From Bacteroidales bacterium UBA1800 (GTDB lineage Bacteria > Bacteroidota > Bacteroidia > Bacteroidales > VadinHA17), in contig DCFQ01000074.1 in assembly GCA_002319915.1 (NCBI GenBank), positions 1 through 5,091 of the forward strand: DNA of 5,091 bases, given 5' to 3'. The translations under genes and the position numbers were made by a program. Within the stretch, counting starts at the first letter, position 1. Every line of letters starts with the position of its first letter. Below, piece by piece: positions 1 through 5,039 of the stretch. Under the pieces are notes generated by a model, which had not been told where the DNA came from, ran no database searches, and saw only the letters and a list, made by a program, of their open reading frames with translations.

Positions 1-195
1 GCACCCGGTTCACTCGGAGCTTCATCGTTCCCGTCAAGGGTTCTCCCCGGTATGCGTATGGCAGGCCGTACAGGCGGCCAGAAAGTCATGTCGATGAGCA
101 TGAGAGTCGTCAGGCTAATGGCAGAGAGTAATTTGATATTGGTAAAAGGATCAGTTCCAGGTCCGAAAGGTGGTTACGTAATAATAACAAAGTAA
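1..195 (+). CDS. rplC: 50S ribosomal protein L3 (uL3), C-terminal part only
   Basis: This is the last 64 codons of L3, read in frame 1 to the TAA at 193-195; the N-terminal roughly two thirds lies outside the window. The fragment starts APGSLGASSFPSRV, continues with GMRMAGRTGG and ends with LILVKGSVPGPKGGYVII, which are hallmark C-terminal blocks of bacterial L3. L3 is an early-assembling 23S-binding protein whose extended arm reaches toward the peptidyl-transferase centre; this is family knowledge. The residue aligned with the E. coli methylated Gln150 is Ser (bases 25-27). The segment VMSMSMRVVRLM (bases 85-120) is unusually rich in methionine. The stop codon overlaps the rplD start by one base (TAATG), suggesting translational coupling. 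Identity is secure from the motifs and from the rplC-rplD-rplW-rplB order. Confidence 0.97.
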   Translation, partial: APGSLGASSFPSRVLPGMRMAGRTGGQKVMSMSMRVVRLMAESNLILVKGSVPGPKGGYVIITK

Positions 196-824
196 TGGAA
201 TTAGCAATTCTTAATATTGAAGGTAAGGAGACCGGAAGAAAAGTGAGTCTTAACGACTCCATTTTCGGTATAGCGCCCAATGATCATGCTATTTATCTGG
301 ACACAAAGCAGTTCCTCGCAAATCAGCGCCAGGGTACGCATAAGGCAAAACACCGCGGCGAAATCGCGGGAAGCACCAGGAAGATAAAAAGACAGAAGGG
401 CACGGGCACGGCAAGGGCAGGCAGCATAAAGAATCCGCTCTTCAGAGGGGGTGGCCGCATCTTCGGTCCGCAGCCAAGGTTCTATGGTTTCAAGCTTAAC
501 AAAAAAGTCAAGCAGCTTGCCAGGAAATCTGCACTCTCCTACAAGGCATCTTCCAACAATATTATTGTTCTGGAAGACTTCAACCTTGAAGTTCCGAAAA
601 CGAAGGAAATGGTGAAAGTAGGCAACAATCTTAACATTGCGAATAAAAAATCCCTTTTTGTTTTAGCGGAACAAAATAAAAATATATATTTGTCATCCCG
701 AAATGTACAAGGGGTTGAGGTTATAACAGCCGGAGAAATAAGCACTTACAAGATTATGAAGGCGTCGACTCTGGTACTTTTAGAGAGTGCAATTGACGTT
801 TTGCAGGCAACTTTTGAAAACTAG
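195..824 (+). CDS. rplD: 50S ribosomal protein L4 (uL4)
   Basis: L4 of 209 residues, slightly longer than the 201 of E. coli. It binds 23S rRNA and its extended loop lines the narrow part of the peptide exit tunnel. The globular N-terminus carries NDHAIYLDTKQFLANQRQGTHKAK (residues 29-52). The tunnel loop follows, roughly residues 53-98, with RKIKRQKGTGTARAGSIKNP and RGGGRIFGPQPR. Lys68 in RQKGTG aligns with E. coli Lys63, a site where changes give macrolide resistance; here it has the sensitive-type lysine. The C-terminal half includes KLNKKVKQLARKSALSYKA (100-118) and STYKIMKASTLVLLE. In E. coli L4 represses its own operon through a leader that would lie upstream of this window, so nothing can be said about that here. 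The start overlaps the rplC stop by one base and has no Shine-Dalgarno motif. A short section near 641-690 is markedly AT-rich but stays in frame. Confidence 0.98.
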   Translation: MELAILNIEGKETGRKVSLNDSIFGIAPNDHAIYLDTKQFLANQRQGTHKAKHRGEIAGSTRKIKRQKGTGTARAGSIKNPLFRGGGRIFGPQPRFYGFKLNKKVKQLARKSALSYKASSNNIIVLEDFNLEVPKTKEMVKVGNNLNIANKKSLFVLAEQNKNIYLSSRNVQGVEVITAGEISTYKIMKASTLVLLESAIDVLQATFEN

Positions 825-837
825 AAAATTTTGAGAG

Positions 838-1128
838 ATGAGCATATTACTTAAACCCATCGTGACCGAAAAGATGACGCTCCAGGGCGATAAATTCAAT
901 CGCTACGGGTTTGTTGTTGAGAAGAACGCTAACAAATTGCAGATAAAGAAGGCTGTTGAGGATCTGTATGGGGTGACTGTTGATTCCGTCAACACCATGA
1001 GGTACGGAGGGAAGGTAAAGACCAGGAATACGAAATCGGGTCTGCTGGTCGGCAAAACCAATGCAGTGAAAAAAGCAATTGTCACTCTTGCAGAAGGAAA
1101 CAAAATTGACTTCTATAGCAATATATAA
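838..1128 (+). CDS. rplW: 50S ribosomal protein L23 (uL23)
   Basis: L23 of 96 residues, a normal length for the bacterial protein. It sits at the mouth of the exit tunnel and is the docking site for trigger factor and the signal recognition particle. Recognisable blocks are LLKPIVTEKMT (4-14), YGFVVEKNANKLQIKKAVEDLYGV (23-46), VNTMRYGGKVK (51-61) and KKAIVTLAEGNKIDFY (78-93). Glu11 in the VTEK motif aligns with E. coli Glu18, the residue important for chaperone docking (family knowledge), so that contact looks preserved. The gene begins 13 bases after rplD and ends 8 bases before rplB. The bases before the ATG read TTGAGAG, which is purine-rich but too close and not a proper Shine-Dalgarno match. 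The ATG is supported because translation from it gives the expected short N-terminus. Confidence 0.97.
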   Translation: MSILLKPIVTEKMTLQGDKFNRYGFVVEKNANKLQIKKAVEDLYGVTVDSVNTMRYGGKVKTRNTKSGLLVGKTNAVKKAIVTLAEGNKIDFYSNI

Positions 1129-1136
1129 GAACCTTT

Positions 1137-1961
1137 ATGGCAGTTAAGAAACTAAAACCTGTAACACCAGGTCAGAGAAACAAGATTATCAGTGCTTTTG
1201 AGACCATCACGAGCACGGTGCCGGAGAAATCCCTCCTCCGTCCGCTGAGAAAATCCGGAGGAAGGAACGCTAACGGCCACAGGACTATGAGGTACATCGG
1301 CGGCGGCCATAAGAAGATGTACAGGGTCATCGATTTCATGAGGAATAAAGATGGCATGCAGGCAACAGTGAAGGCAATCGAGTACGATCCCAACAGATCA
1401 TGCAGGATTGCCCTTGTTGTTTATGAGGATGGGGAGAAGAGGTATATACTTGCTCCGGCTGGTCTGCAGCCCGGGCAAAAGATCGTGTCGGGGAAAGAAG
1501 TTGCCCCGGAAGTTGGAAACACGATGTTTCTCAGTGATATTCCCCTTGGAACCGTTGTTCACAACATCGAACTAAAGCCGGGAAAAGGGGGCGCATTAGC
1601 CCGCAGTGCAGGTACTTACGCGCAGCTGTCAGCCCGCGATGGGAAATATGCAACTATCAAGCTGCCTTCAGGTGAAACCAGGATGGTGCTTACCACATGC
1701 CGCGCAACGATAGGGACCGTTTCCAATCCTGACCATAACCTCGAAAAATCGGGGAAGGCCGGCCGTTCAAGATGGCAGGGCCGCAGACCCAGGGTGAGGG
1801 GTGTTGCAATGAACCCGGTAGATCATCCCATGGGCGGTGGTGAAGGGAAGGCATCTGGAGGGCATCCGAGATCGCGCAGGGGAGTTCCTGCAAAAGGATA
1901 CAAGACCCGTGACAAGAAGAAATACTCGGCAAAACTTATTGTTGAAAGAAGGAAAAAATAG
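1137..1961 (+). CDS. rplB: 50S ribosomal protein L2 (uL2)
   Basis: L2 of 274 residues (273 in E. coli), one of the most conserved large-subunit proteins, needed for subunit association and for peptidyl-transferase activity. The N-terminal part has the family signatures GGRN (41-44), RYIGGGHKKMYRVIDF (52-67) and VKAIEYDPNRS (78-88), spanning the OB-like RNA-binding domain. The SH3-like barrel region has GTVVHNIELKPGKGG (138-152), LARSAGTYAQL (154-164) and KLPSGETR (175-182). The C-terminal tail has GKAGRSRWQGRRPRVRG (206-222) and NPVDHPMGGGEG (226-237). His230 aligns with the functionally important E. coli His229 (mature numbering). The second histidine of the usual DHPHGGG is Met232 here, as I recall for Bacteroidota. 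The tail is strongly basic (ERRKK end). It starts 8 bases after rplW with no Shine-Dalgarno motif; MAVKKLKPVTPGQRNK is a typical N-terminus for the phylum. Confidence 0.99.
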   Translation: MAVKKLKPVTPGQRNKIISAFETITSTVPEKSLLRPLRKSGGRNANGHRTMRYIGGGHKKMYRVIDFMRNKDGMQATVKAIEYDPNRSCRIALVVYEDGEKRYILAPAGLQPGQKIVSGKEVAPEVGNTMFLSDIPLGTVVHNIELKPGKGGALARSAGTYAQLSARDGKYATIKLPSGETRMVLTTCRATIGTVSNPDHNLEKSGKAGRSRWQGRRPRVRGVAMNPVDHPMGGGEGKASGGHPRSRRGVPAKGYKTRDKKKYSAKLIVERRKK

Positions 1962-1970
1962 TGATATAAT

Positions 1971-2234
1971 ATGAGTAGATCTATTAAGAAAGGCCCGTTC
2001 ATTGACTTCAAACTTGAGAAGAGAGTACTTGATATGAACGAGGGACAAAAGAAGACGGTGCTCAAGACCTGGTCGAGGAGATCTGTCATTTCACCTGATT
2101 TTGTCGGACATACCATAGCAGTTCACAACGGGAATAAGTTCATCCCTGTTTACATTACGGAAAATATGGTAGGACATAAGCTTGGCGAATTTGCCCCTAC
2201 CCGTACATTCAGGGGTCATTCCGGGAATAAATAG
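1971..2234 (+). CDS. rpsS: 30S ribosomal protein S19 (uS19)
   Basis: S19 of 87 residues, close to the family's usual 90 or so. It lies in the head of the small subunit, forms a pair with S13 and contributes to bridges with L5 and to the A-site tRNA environment. Diagnostic blocks are MSRSIKKGPFID (1-12), TWSRRSVISPDFVGHTIAVHNGNKFIPVYI (33-62) and NMVGHKLGEFAPTRTFRGHSG (65-85). The ending SGNK is basic, as expected. The ATG is 9 bases after the rplB stop. The upstream bases are TGATATAAT, with GGA too far away to act as a ribosome binding site. The TATAAT next to the start looks like an accidental match rather than a promoter. Confidence 0.98.
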   Translation: MSRSIKKGPFIDFKLEKRVLDMNEGQKKTVLKTWSRRSVISPDFVGHTIAVHNGNKFIPVYITENMVGHKLGEFAPTRTFRGHSGNK

Positions 2235-2262
2235 GTAATGTAAACCTGAAAAACATTTAGAA

Positions 2263-2685
2263 ATGGGTGCAAGAAAAAGAAATTCAGCAGAAAACAGGAA
2301 GGAAGCAGCTAAAACCAGGTATCAGGCTGTTCTCCGGAATACACCGACCTCACCGAGGAAGATGAGGCTTTTGACCGATCTGATCAACGGGAAGGACGTG
2401 AACAAGGCTCTGGATATCCTTAAGTTCAGCAAGCAGGAAGCATCGCGCAGGCTCGAGAAGCTTCTGCTTTCCGCAATTTCCAACTGGCAGGCAAAGAACG
2501 AGGGTGCCAGGGTTGAGGAGAGCCACCTTTTCGTAAAGGAAGTACATGTCGACGGAGGGCGTTCCCTGAAAAGACTTCAGACTGCTCCCCAGGGAAGGGC
2601 TTACAGGATCAGGAAAAGATCGAACCATGTTACTTTGATCCTCGGCAGCAAGAATAATGAAGTAGTTGAAAATACCACAAAATAA
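2263..2685 (+). CDS. rplV: 50S ribosomal protein L22 (uL22)
   Basis: L22 of 140 residues, longer than the 110 of E. coli because of an N-terminal extension (MGARKRNSAENRKEAAKTRY, 1-20) and a short C-terminal tail (about 128-140). It binds all domains of 23S rRNA, and its beta-hairpin, together with L4, forms the exit-tunnel constriction. Core blocks are VLRNTPTSPRKMRLLTDLINGKDVNKALDIL split across residues 23-53, then EKLLLSAISNWQAKNE (65-80) and LFVKEVHVDGG (89-99). The tunnel hairpin is LKRLQTAPQGRAYRIRKRSNHVTLIL (102-127). No gross deletion of the hairpin, the type known to cause macrolide resistance, is seen. The 28-base gap before it contains the minimal start-stop ATGTAA at 2238-2243. 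The start context is A-rich without Shine-Dalgarno. The N-terminal extension matches what I recall for Bacteroidota. Confidence 0.98.
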   Translation: MGARKRNSAENRKEAAKTRYQAVLRNTPTSPRKMRLLTDLINGKDVNKALDILKFSKQEASRRLEKLLLSAISNWQAKNEGARVEESHLFVKEVHVDGGRSLKRLQTAPQGRAYRIRKRSNHVTLILGSKNNEVVENTTK

Positions 2686-2690
2686 GATCA

Positions 2691-3389
2691 ATGGGACAAA
2701 AAGTAAATCCGATAGGCAACAGGTTAGGTATCATCAAAGGATGGGATTCAAACTGGTACGGAGGAAAGGATTTTTCCGGCAAGCTGGTTGAAGACACAAA
2801 GATCAGGGAATATCTCAACGCCAGGCTTGCAAAGGCCAGCATCTCGAAAATCGTGATCGAGAGGACCCTGAAGCTCATTACCGTAACCGTTAACACTGCC
2901 CGTCCGGGTATCATAATCGGTAAAGGTGGTCAGGAAGTAGACAAGCTTAAGGAAGAGCTCAAGAAGATAACAAAGAAGGAAGTTCAGATCAACATATTCG
3001 AGGTAAAGCGTCCTGAGCTGGATGCAAATATCGTCGGCAACAACATTGCCCGTCAGCTTGAAGGCAAGATCTCATACAGGAGGGCGATCAAGATGTCGAT
3101 TGCCTCAACAATGAGGATGGGAGCGGAGGGGATCAAGGTCCTCATCTCGGGAAGGCTCGGAGGAGCTGAAATGGCCAGGAGCGAGACCTACAAGGAAGGC
3201 AGGATCCCGCTTCACACTTTGAGGGCAGATATCGACTACGCGCTGGCTGAAGCCCACACAAAGGTGGGACTTATCGGGATAAAGGTATGGATCTGCAACG
3301 GGGAGGTTTACGGAAAGCGTGATCTGAGTCCAAATATCGGTGCAAGGAATGCCAAGAACAAGAGCCTTAAAAGGAAACCGAAGAAATAA
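2691..3389 (+). CDS. rpsC: 30S ribosomal protein S3 (uS3)
   Basis: S3 of 232 residues (E. coli 233). With S4 and S5 it encircles the mRNA entry channel. The start MGQKVNPIGNRLGI is canonical. A type II KH domain follows, with its GxxG loop at residues 77-80 in RPGIIIGKGGQEVDKLKEEL (71-90). The C-terminal domain includes SYRRAIKMSIASTMRMGAEGIKV (128-150), SGRLGGAEMARSE (153-165) and IPLHTLRADIDYALAEA (172-188). Arg130, Arg131 and Lys134 align with the E. coli basic residues linked to mRNA helicase activity at the entry site. The end (NKSLKRKPKK) is highly basic and disordered-looking, as in many relatives. It starts only 5 bases after the rplV stop, with no Shine-Dalgarno motif. Confidence 0.99.
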   Translation: MGQKVNPIGNRLGIIKGWDSNWYGGKDFSGKLVEDTKIREYLNARLAKASISKIVIERTLKLITVTVNTARPGIIIGKGGQEVDKLKEELKKITKKEVQINIFEVKRPELDANIVGNNIARQLEGKISYRRAIKMSIASTMRMGAEGIKVLISGRLGGAEMARSETYKEGRIPLHTLRADIDYALAEAHTKVGLIGIKVWICNGEVYGKRDLSPNIGARNAKNKSLKRKPKK

Positions 3390-3425
3390 GCTAAAGATTT
3401 AAAAAACTATATAACATATTGAGCT
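3390..3425 (+). other. 36-base AT-rich spacer between rpsC and rplP, the longest gap in the window
   Basis: This is the widest non-coding gap in the cluster and is strongly AT-rich, with A-runs and TATATAAC shortly before the rplP start. I see no Shine-Dalgarno motif, no hairpin followed by a T-run, and no TTTG/TAnnTTTG pair of the Bacteroidota promoter type. It may simply give an unstructured ribosome landing region for rplP; that is inference. Confidence 0.4.
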
Positions 3426-3848
3426 ATGTTACAACCGAAAAGGACCAAATTCAGGAGAGCCCAGAAGGGAAGAATGAAAGGAAATGCACAGAGAGGCAAC
3501 GAGCTGGCATTCGGGTCATTTGGTATCAAGGCGCTTGAACAATGCTGGATCACAGGAAGGCAGATCGAAGCTGCCCGCCAGGCTGTCACCCGTCACATGA
3601 AACGTGAGGGTCAGCTTTGGATCAGGGTGTTTCCGGATAAGCCGATAACCAAGAAGCCTGCCGAGGTTCGAATGGGTAAAGGTAAAGGTGCACCTGAAGG
3701 ATTTGTCGTACCGGTAACCCCCGGGAGAATAATTCTCGAGGCCGAGGGAGTTCCGTTTGACGTTGCAAAGGAAGCGCTCAGGCTTGGAGCACAGAAACTT
3801 CCGATAACCACGAAGTTTATTGTAAGACGCGATTACGTACAGGAATAA
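3426..3848 (+). CDS. rplP: 50S ribosomal protein L16 (uL16)
   Basis: L16 of 140 residues (E. coli 136). It is a late-assembling protein beside the peptidyl-transferase centre that helps position A-site tRNA. The N-terminus MLQPKRTKFRRAQKGRMKGNAQRG (1-24) is the signature start, followed by LAFGSFGIKALE (28-38), ITGRQIEAARQAVTRHMKREG (42-62), WIRVFPDKPITKKPAEVRMGKGKG (65-88) and LPITTKFIVRRDY. Arg82 in the RMGKGKG motif aligns with E. coli Arg81, which is hydroxylated by YcfD there; whether it is modified here cannot be read from the window. The block APEGFVVPVTPGRIILEAEGV (89-109) differs from the enterobacterial version and fits Bacteroidales-like sequences as I recall them. It follows a 36-base AT-rich spacer. 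Confidence 0.99.
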   Translation: MLQPKRTKFRRAQKGRMKGNAQRGNELAFGSFGIKALEQCWITGRQIEAARQAVTRHMKREGQLWIRVFPDKPITKKPAEVRMGKGKGAPEGFVVPVTPGRIILEAEGVPFDVAKEALRLGAQKLPITTKFIVRRDYVQE

Positions 3849-3851
3849 TAC

Positions 3852-3855
3852 AGGA
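3852..3855 (+). promoter_or_regulatory. weak Shine-Dalgarno-like AGGA before rpmC
   Basis: AGGA lies 6 bases upstream of the rpmC ATG, inside the 13-base rplP-rpmC gap. It is one of only two start sites in the window with such a motif at workable spacing. A four-base match can arise by chance, so function is uncertain. Confidence 0.3.
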
Positions 3856-3861
3856 ACAGAG

Positions 3862-4059
3862 ATGAAAACTTCAGAAATAAAGGAATTAAGTACCCCCGAT
3901 CTGGTTGAGCGCATTGACACCGAAAAAACAATGCTTGTCCGGATGAGGCTTAACCATGCAATAACGCCCCTTGATAATCCGCAGAAGATCAAACTGGCGA
4001 AGAAGACTATTGCACGTCTTATGACGGAATTGCGTTACAGGGAGTTAAATAAGAAATAA
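3862..4059 (+). CDS. rpmC: 50S ribosomal protein L29 (uL29)
   Basis: L29 of 65 residues, the normal size. It is a small two-helix protein next to L23 at the tunnel exit, where it contributes to the binding platform for trigger factor and the signal recognition particle. The N-terminal block MKTSEIKELSTPDLVERI (1-18) is the first helix. MLVRMRLNHAITPLDNPQKIKLAKKTIARLMTELRYRE (24-61) is the typical linker and second helix, including the conserved NP and the KKTIARLMTEL stretch. The ending is lysine-rich. It sits between rplP and rpsQ as in nearly all bacteria. The start is supported by the MKxxEIxELS family N-terminus and by the AGGA 6 bases upstream. Confidence 0.97.
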   Translation: MKTSEIKELSTPDLVERIDTEKTMLVRMRLNHAITPLDNPQKIKLAKKTIARLMTELRYRELNKK

Positions 4060-4075
4060 ATACCGGTTACCAGCA

Positions 4076-4330
4076 ATGGAAAGAAATATCAGAAAAGAAC
4101 GTATTGGTGTTGTGGTCAGCAACAAAATGGATAAATCAATCGTGGTGGCCATCAAGGGAAAAGTAAAGCACCCGATCTATGGCAAATTTATCAACCGGAC
4201 CTCGAAACTGATGGCACACGATGAAGAGAACAAGTGCAATATCGGTGATACCGTACTCATCTCGGAGACCAGGCCTCTGAGCAAGAAAAAGACCTGGAGA
4301 TTGGTTGAAATAATTGAAAGAGCTAAGTAG
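4076..4330 (+). CDS. rpsQ: 30S ribosomal protein S17 (uS17)
   Basis: S17 of 84 residues, identical in length to E. coli S17. It is a primary 16S rRNA-binding protein with an OB-fold that stabilises the 5' domain. Family blocks are RKERIGVVVSNKMDKSIVVAI (6-26), KVKHPIYGKFINRTSKLMAHDE (29-50) and NIGDTVLISETRPLSKKKTWRLVEIIE (55-81). The VGVVVSxKMxKT-like first strand and the IGDxVxIxExRPLSKxKxWRL motif make the assignment firm. It is the last gene of the classical S10 operon, and only 2 bases separate it from rplN. The start is preceded by CCGGTTACCAGCA without Shine-Dalgarno. Confidence 0.98.
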   Translation: MERNIRKERIGVVVSNKMDKSIVVAIKGKVKHPIYGKFINRTSKLMAHDEENKCNIGDTVLISETRPLSKKKTWRLVEIIERAK

Positions 4331-4332
4331 TC

Positions 4333-4698
4333 ATGATACAGCAGGAAAGCAGATTGACAGTGGCCGATAACTCAGGCGCCAAGGTGGTGCTTTGCATCAG
4401 GGTGCTCGGAGGAAGCAAAAAGAGATATGCAACAGTCGGCGATAAAATAGTTGTGAGCGTTAAAAGCGCCCTTCCTTCAGGCGAGGCCAAGAAAGGAACC
4501 GTCAGCAAAGCGGTAGTTGTCAGGACCACAAAGGAGATCCGCCGTCCCGACGGGTCATACATCAGGTTCGATGACAATGCCGTCGTCCTGCTGAATAACC
4601 TGAACGAGGTCAGGGGAACGCGTATTTTCGGCCCGGTGGCAAGGGAGCTGCGCGACAAGTACATGAAGATTGTTTCTCTTGCGCCCGAGGTGCTTTAA
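4333..4698 (+). CDS. rplN: 50S ribosomal protein L14 (uL14)
   Basis: L14 of 121 residues (E. coli 123). It binds 23S rRNA on the intersubunit face, forms bridges to 16S rRNA and is the site where the silencing factor RsfS binds in other bacteria. Family blocks are MIQQESRLTVADNSGAKVVLCIRVLGGS (1-28), ATVGDKIVVSVKSALPSGEAKKG (33-55), KAVVVRTTKEIRRPDGSYIRFDDNAVVLLN (59-88) and GTRIFGPVARELRDKYMKIVSLAPEVL (95-121). All are canonical. In E. coli this gene begins the separate spc operon; here it follows rpsQ after two bases with no room for a promoter, so it is very likely co-transcribed with the S10 genes. The purine stretch GAAAGAG about 10 bases upstream lies inside rpsQ and lacks the GGAGG core. 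Confidence 0.99.
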   Translation: MIQQESRLTVADNSGAKVVLCIRVLGGSKKRYATVGDKIVVSVKSALPSGEAKKGTVSKAVVVRTTKEIRRPDGSYIRFDDNAVVLLNNLNEVRGTRIFGPVARELRDKYMKIVSLAPEVL

Positions 4699-4715
4699 TA
4701 CTTAAATTAACAACA

Positions 4716-5039
4716 ATGCAGAAGAAAATACATATCAGGAAAGGAGACACGGTCATAGTCATTTCCGGTGAATCCAAAGGGCAGAAAGGACGTGTTCTTG
4801 AAGTCAGGAGGGAAAAGGAAAAAGCCCTGGTGGAGGGTGTGAACATGGTATCGAAGCATACCAAGCCGAATGCCAAATCGCCGCAGGGTGGTATTATCAA
4901 GAAGGAGGCTCCTATTCATCTGTCAAATCTGATGCTTGTCGACCCGACATCCGGGAAACCTACCCGCGTCGGCAGAAGGCTTAATGATAAAAATAAACTA
5001 GTTCGTTATTCAAAAAAATCAGGAGAGGAGATTAAGTAA
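4716..5039 (+). CDS. rplX: 50S ribosomal protein L24 (uL24)
   Basis: L24 of 107 residues (E. coli 104), an assembly-initiating protein that binds the 5' end of 23S rRNA and sits near the tunnel exit. A KOW motif occupies about residues 7-30 (IRKGDTVIVISGESKGQKG, then RVLEV). It is followed by VEGVNMVSKHTKPN (39-52), SPQGGIIKKEAPIHLSNLMLVDP (55-77) and the GKPTRVGRRLNDKNKLVRYSKKSGEEIK tail (80-107), which are all typical. It starts 17 bases after rplN; the gap is AT-rich (ACTTAAATTAACAACA) and has no Shine-Dalgarno motif. Its TAA overlaps the rplE start by one base, and its last codons supply the only strong AGGAG-type motif seen before a start in this window. Confidence 0.98.
   Translation: MQKKIHIRKGDTVIVISGESKGQKGRVLEVRREKEKALVEGVNMVSKHTKPNAKSPQGGIIKKEAPIHLSNLMLVDPTSGKPTRVGRRLNDKNKLVRYSKKSGEEIK
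5026..5030 (+). promoter_or_regulatory. Shine-Dalgarno-like AGGAG before rplE
   Basis: AGGAG (part of AGGAGAGGAG, 5021-5030) ends 8 bases before the rplE ATG, which is the usual spacing. It lies within the Gly-Glu-Glu codons near the end of rplX, so coding constraint could explain it. Most starts in the window lack such a motif, which makes this one the exception. Confidence 0.4.

Noticed and set aside
645..664. A-run, TCCC, T-run in rplD that looks like a small hairpin with a T tail
   Set aside because: The stem would be only A-T pairs with a tiny loop inside a conserved coding sequence, so it is not a credible terminator.
1965..1970. TATAAT immediately before the rpsS ATG, resembling a sigma-70 -10 box
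   Set aside because: A transcript from it would start inside rpsS, there is no matching -35, and Bacteroidota promoters use a different consensus (TAnnTTTG).
2350..2691. A 113-codon minus-strand frame opposite rplV
   Set aside because: It is a shadow of rplV with no recognisable protein character and no independent signals.
3516..3992. A 158-codon open frame on the minus strand across rplP and rpmC
   Set aside because: It lies antisense to two highly conserved ribosomal-protein genes, resembles no family I know and has no supporting start context. Long antisense frames are common opposite such genes.
4062..4067. ACCGGT palindrome just upstream of rpsQ
   Set aside because: A six-base palindrome is expected by chance and is not extended or repeated at other junctions.
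4323..4664. A 113-codon minus-strand frame opposite rplN
   Set aside because: It is fully contained opposite canonical L14 coding sequence; its Leu/Ser/Thr-rich composition is typical of a shadow frame.
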